A stretch of 64,000 bases of DNA. It comes from Mycolicibacterium austroafricanum. Its GTDB lineage: Bacteria; Actinomycetota; Actinomycetes; Mycobacteriales; Mycobacteriaceae. Positions 62,919 to 64,000 of the stretch are shown here, one piece after another (position 1 is the stretch's first letter; the number at the start of each line of letters is the position of its first letter). The DNA is taken from the NCBI RefSeq assembly GCF_902705885.1, contig NZ_CACSIP010000001.1, positions 382,683 through 446,682 of the forward strand, read 5' to 3'. A model generated the notes under the pieces. It had not been told where the DNA came from, did not search any database, and saw only the letters and a program-made list of their open reading frames with translations. A program made the position numbers and the translations under genes.

Positions 62919-63235
62919 GCCTCCTGGTTGTCTGGGCCGACAAGTCGCAACCTGCGCCACGACTCGCCTGTCGCCTTGCGCGATGGGTGCTTGAGCGTGT
63001 CTGACGTCGATGAGCTTCGGTGAATGGGTTGCTTCAGCTCCGTACGGCGGCGATCGACGACTCCACTCGATCAGCCTGCCCGCAGCAGAGCCCCGCGGCA
63101 GCGTCGAAACATGAATCGAACTCGGATTATCAGGCCGGGCGGCGCCGGATCGTCGCGCTGACCATCCTCAGATTCGGCGTGTTCGTCAGTAGACGGCACA
63201 GTTACGCAGCAAGGGCGTTCGCGGGACACGAACGA
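62919..63235. other. Intergenic stretch between the insertion sequence and the regulator gene
   Basis: 317 bases. No coding frame with family likeness; presumably the 3' flank of the regulator and the interrupted target of the insertion sequence. Confidence 0.4.
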
Positions 63236-64000
63236 CTAGGACCGCCCCAAGGCTTGTGTTGGGTTCAGTGCTACTTCGCCGAGCCAATAGCACATCAGTA
63301 GGGCGACCTCGACGTCTAATCGTTCCGCGGCGATCGGGCGACCGCGGCGCTCGAGTGCTCGATTTACGCGATACTTGACGGTATTGGCGTGTATCTGCAA
63401 TTCGTTGGCGGCGGCTTTGAAGCTGGAACCGGCACGCAAGAACACCCTCAACGTGTCTCGTAGACGCTGGTCCGATGCAGTGTTCTGAGCCAACGGGCCC
63501 AGCACATCGTAAATCCATTCCTTCAGAGTCGCGTCATCGGTCATCAGCATCGAGGCCAGGGCCACACCGGGATCTCGTGCAGCGACGATCCGGTGCCGTG
63601 AGGAGCCGTCGGCTGCCACCGCGACCACACGGGCCTGCTCAGCCTGTCGGTAGGTGCGGCGGAAGCCTTCAATCCCCGGAAGTGGTTCACCGACGGAAAG
63701 TCTTGGGCCGTCAGGTTGAGCCCGGACGAAGTCGCGCAGCTGCGATAAATAGTCCGACGGGCGGTGAACCGTCATCCATGCGCATCCGACGAGGCGGTCG
63801 ATGGAGAAGTAGACCGATTGCTTCGCTCCAGTGGCGGAGACCGCGTGTTGCATGAAGCGCTCCATGGCGATGAACTCGTCGGTGTCGGCGCCCGCATCTC
63901 GGTCGAGCCATACCATGAGAGCCACATGCGTTGCGCCCAAGAAGTACCTCATAGCCGACGACGCTTCGGTCAGGTCTACGTCGCGTCCGTTGAGGATGTC
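63236..64000 (-). CDS. PucR-like regulator (C-terminal part; 5' end beyond the right edge)
   Basis: The C-terminal 254 codons of a PucR/CdaR-type regulator; the frame stays open to the window edge (DILNGRDVDLTEASSAMRYFLGATHVALMVWLDRDAG). The GGDEF-like middle region is followed by the C-terminal HTH LRDTLRVFLRAGSSFKAAANELQIHANTVKYRVNRALERRGRP, typical of PucR_C. Such proteins activate catabolic genes. The N-terminal domain is missing from view. Confidence 0.85.
   Translation of the reverse strand, partial: DILNGRDVDLTEASSAMRYFLGATHVALMVWLDRDAGADTDEFIAMERFMQHAVSATGAKQSVYFSIDRLVGCAWMTVHRPSDYLSQLRDFVRAQPDGPRLSVGEPLPGIEGFRRTYRQAEQARVVAVAADGSSRHRIVAARDPGVALASMLMTDDATLKEWIYDVLGPLAQNTASDQRLRDTLRVFLRAGSSFKAAANELQIHANTVKYRVNRALERRGRPIAAERLDVEVALLMCYWLGEVALNPTQALGRS

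Noticed and set aside
1..64000. CRISPR arrays, rRNA genes, riboswitches
   Set aside because: No regularly spaced repeat array, rRNA sequence or recognisable riboswitch core was seen.

Overview
This window is a high-GC actinobacterial chromosome segment. It is almost certainly a rapidly growing or environmental Mycobacterium (Mycolicibacterium). The left 10.7 kb reproduce the M. tuberculosis order Rv3674c (nth) - Rv3675 - crp - Rv3677c - Rv3678c - Rv3678A - Rv3679/3680 - whiB4 - ponA2 - Rv3683 - Rv3684 - tRNA-Pro. Family names come from reading the translations; no database search was run.

Layout. (1) 1-10.7 kb: conserved core with base-excision repair, the cAMP receptor protein, a three-gene metallo-beta-lactamase-fold/RidA/DUF4177 operon, a Get3/ArsA-like ATPase pair, the redox regulator WhiB4, the bifunctional penicillin-binding protein PonA2, a metallophosphoesterase and a PLP enzyme. 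(2) 10.86-18.6 kb: an integrated element beside tRNA-Pro(CGG). It has a tyrosine recombinase, a small excisionase-like HTH protein with its own terminator, and a phage/satellite-type ATPase. Its cargo is a tightly overlapping three-gene cassette (TIGR04255 family protein, HTH protein, protein with an SQTCDI motif) and a coiled-coil/HTH/Cys-cluster protein. This cassette is the best candidate for an undescribed system, probably defence or toxin-antitoxin-like. (3) 19-25.4 kb: two TetR regulators (one KstR-like) around hotdog thioesterases, with a repeated 17-bp operator, an LLM-type F420 oxidoreductase, a DUF6188 protein, and a coupled transglutaminase-like/BtrH_N-DUF4872 pair. (4) 25.7-33.2 kb: an alkane-oxidation type cluster (2Fe-2S ferredoxin, CYP153-like P450, ferredoxin reductase, SCP2 protein, acyl-CoA synthetase, alcohol dehydrogenase) with a divergent AraC regulator. 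(5) 33.5-38.7 kb: an esterase, then enoyl-CoA hydratase - TIGR03084 - AtuA-like genes. (6) 38.7-53.2 kb: a patchy region with TetR regulators, acyl-CoA dehydrogenase, SDRs, two decayed genes (adenylyl cyclase and CYP136-like P450) and a mymA-like operon (SDR, diiron protein, FAD monooxygenases, lipase). (7) 53.3-61.1 kb: acyl-CoA dehydrogenases, an acyl-CoA carboxylase beta/alpha pair and an acyl-CoA synthetase. With the AtuA block this resembles acyclic-terpenoid or branched-chain acid catabolism. (8) 61.26-62.91 kb: an IS1380-family element with matching ends, a 5-bp target duplication and a frameshifted transposase. (9) At the right edge, a partial PucR-like regulator.

Together, the region right of tRNA-Pro is an accessory catabolic zone for hydrophobic substrates (alkanes, branched or terpenoid acids, possibly steroid- or ester-like compounds). 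It is controlled by many local repressors whose operator palindromes can be seen directly. No CRISPR array or rRNA gene was seen.
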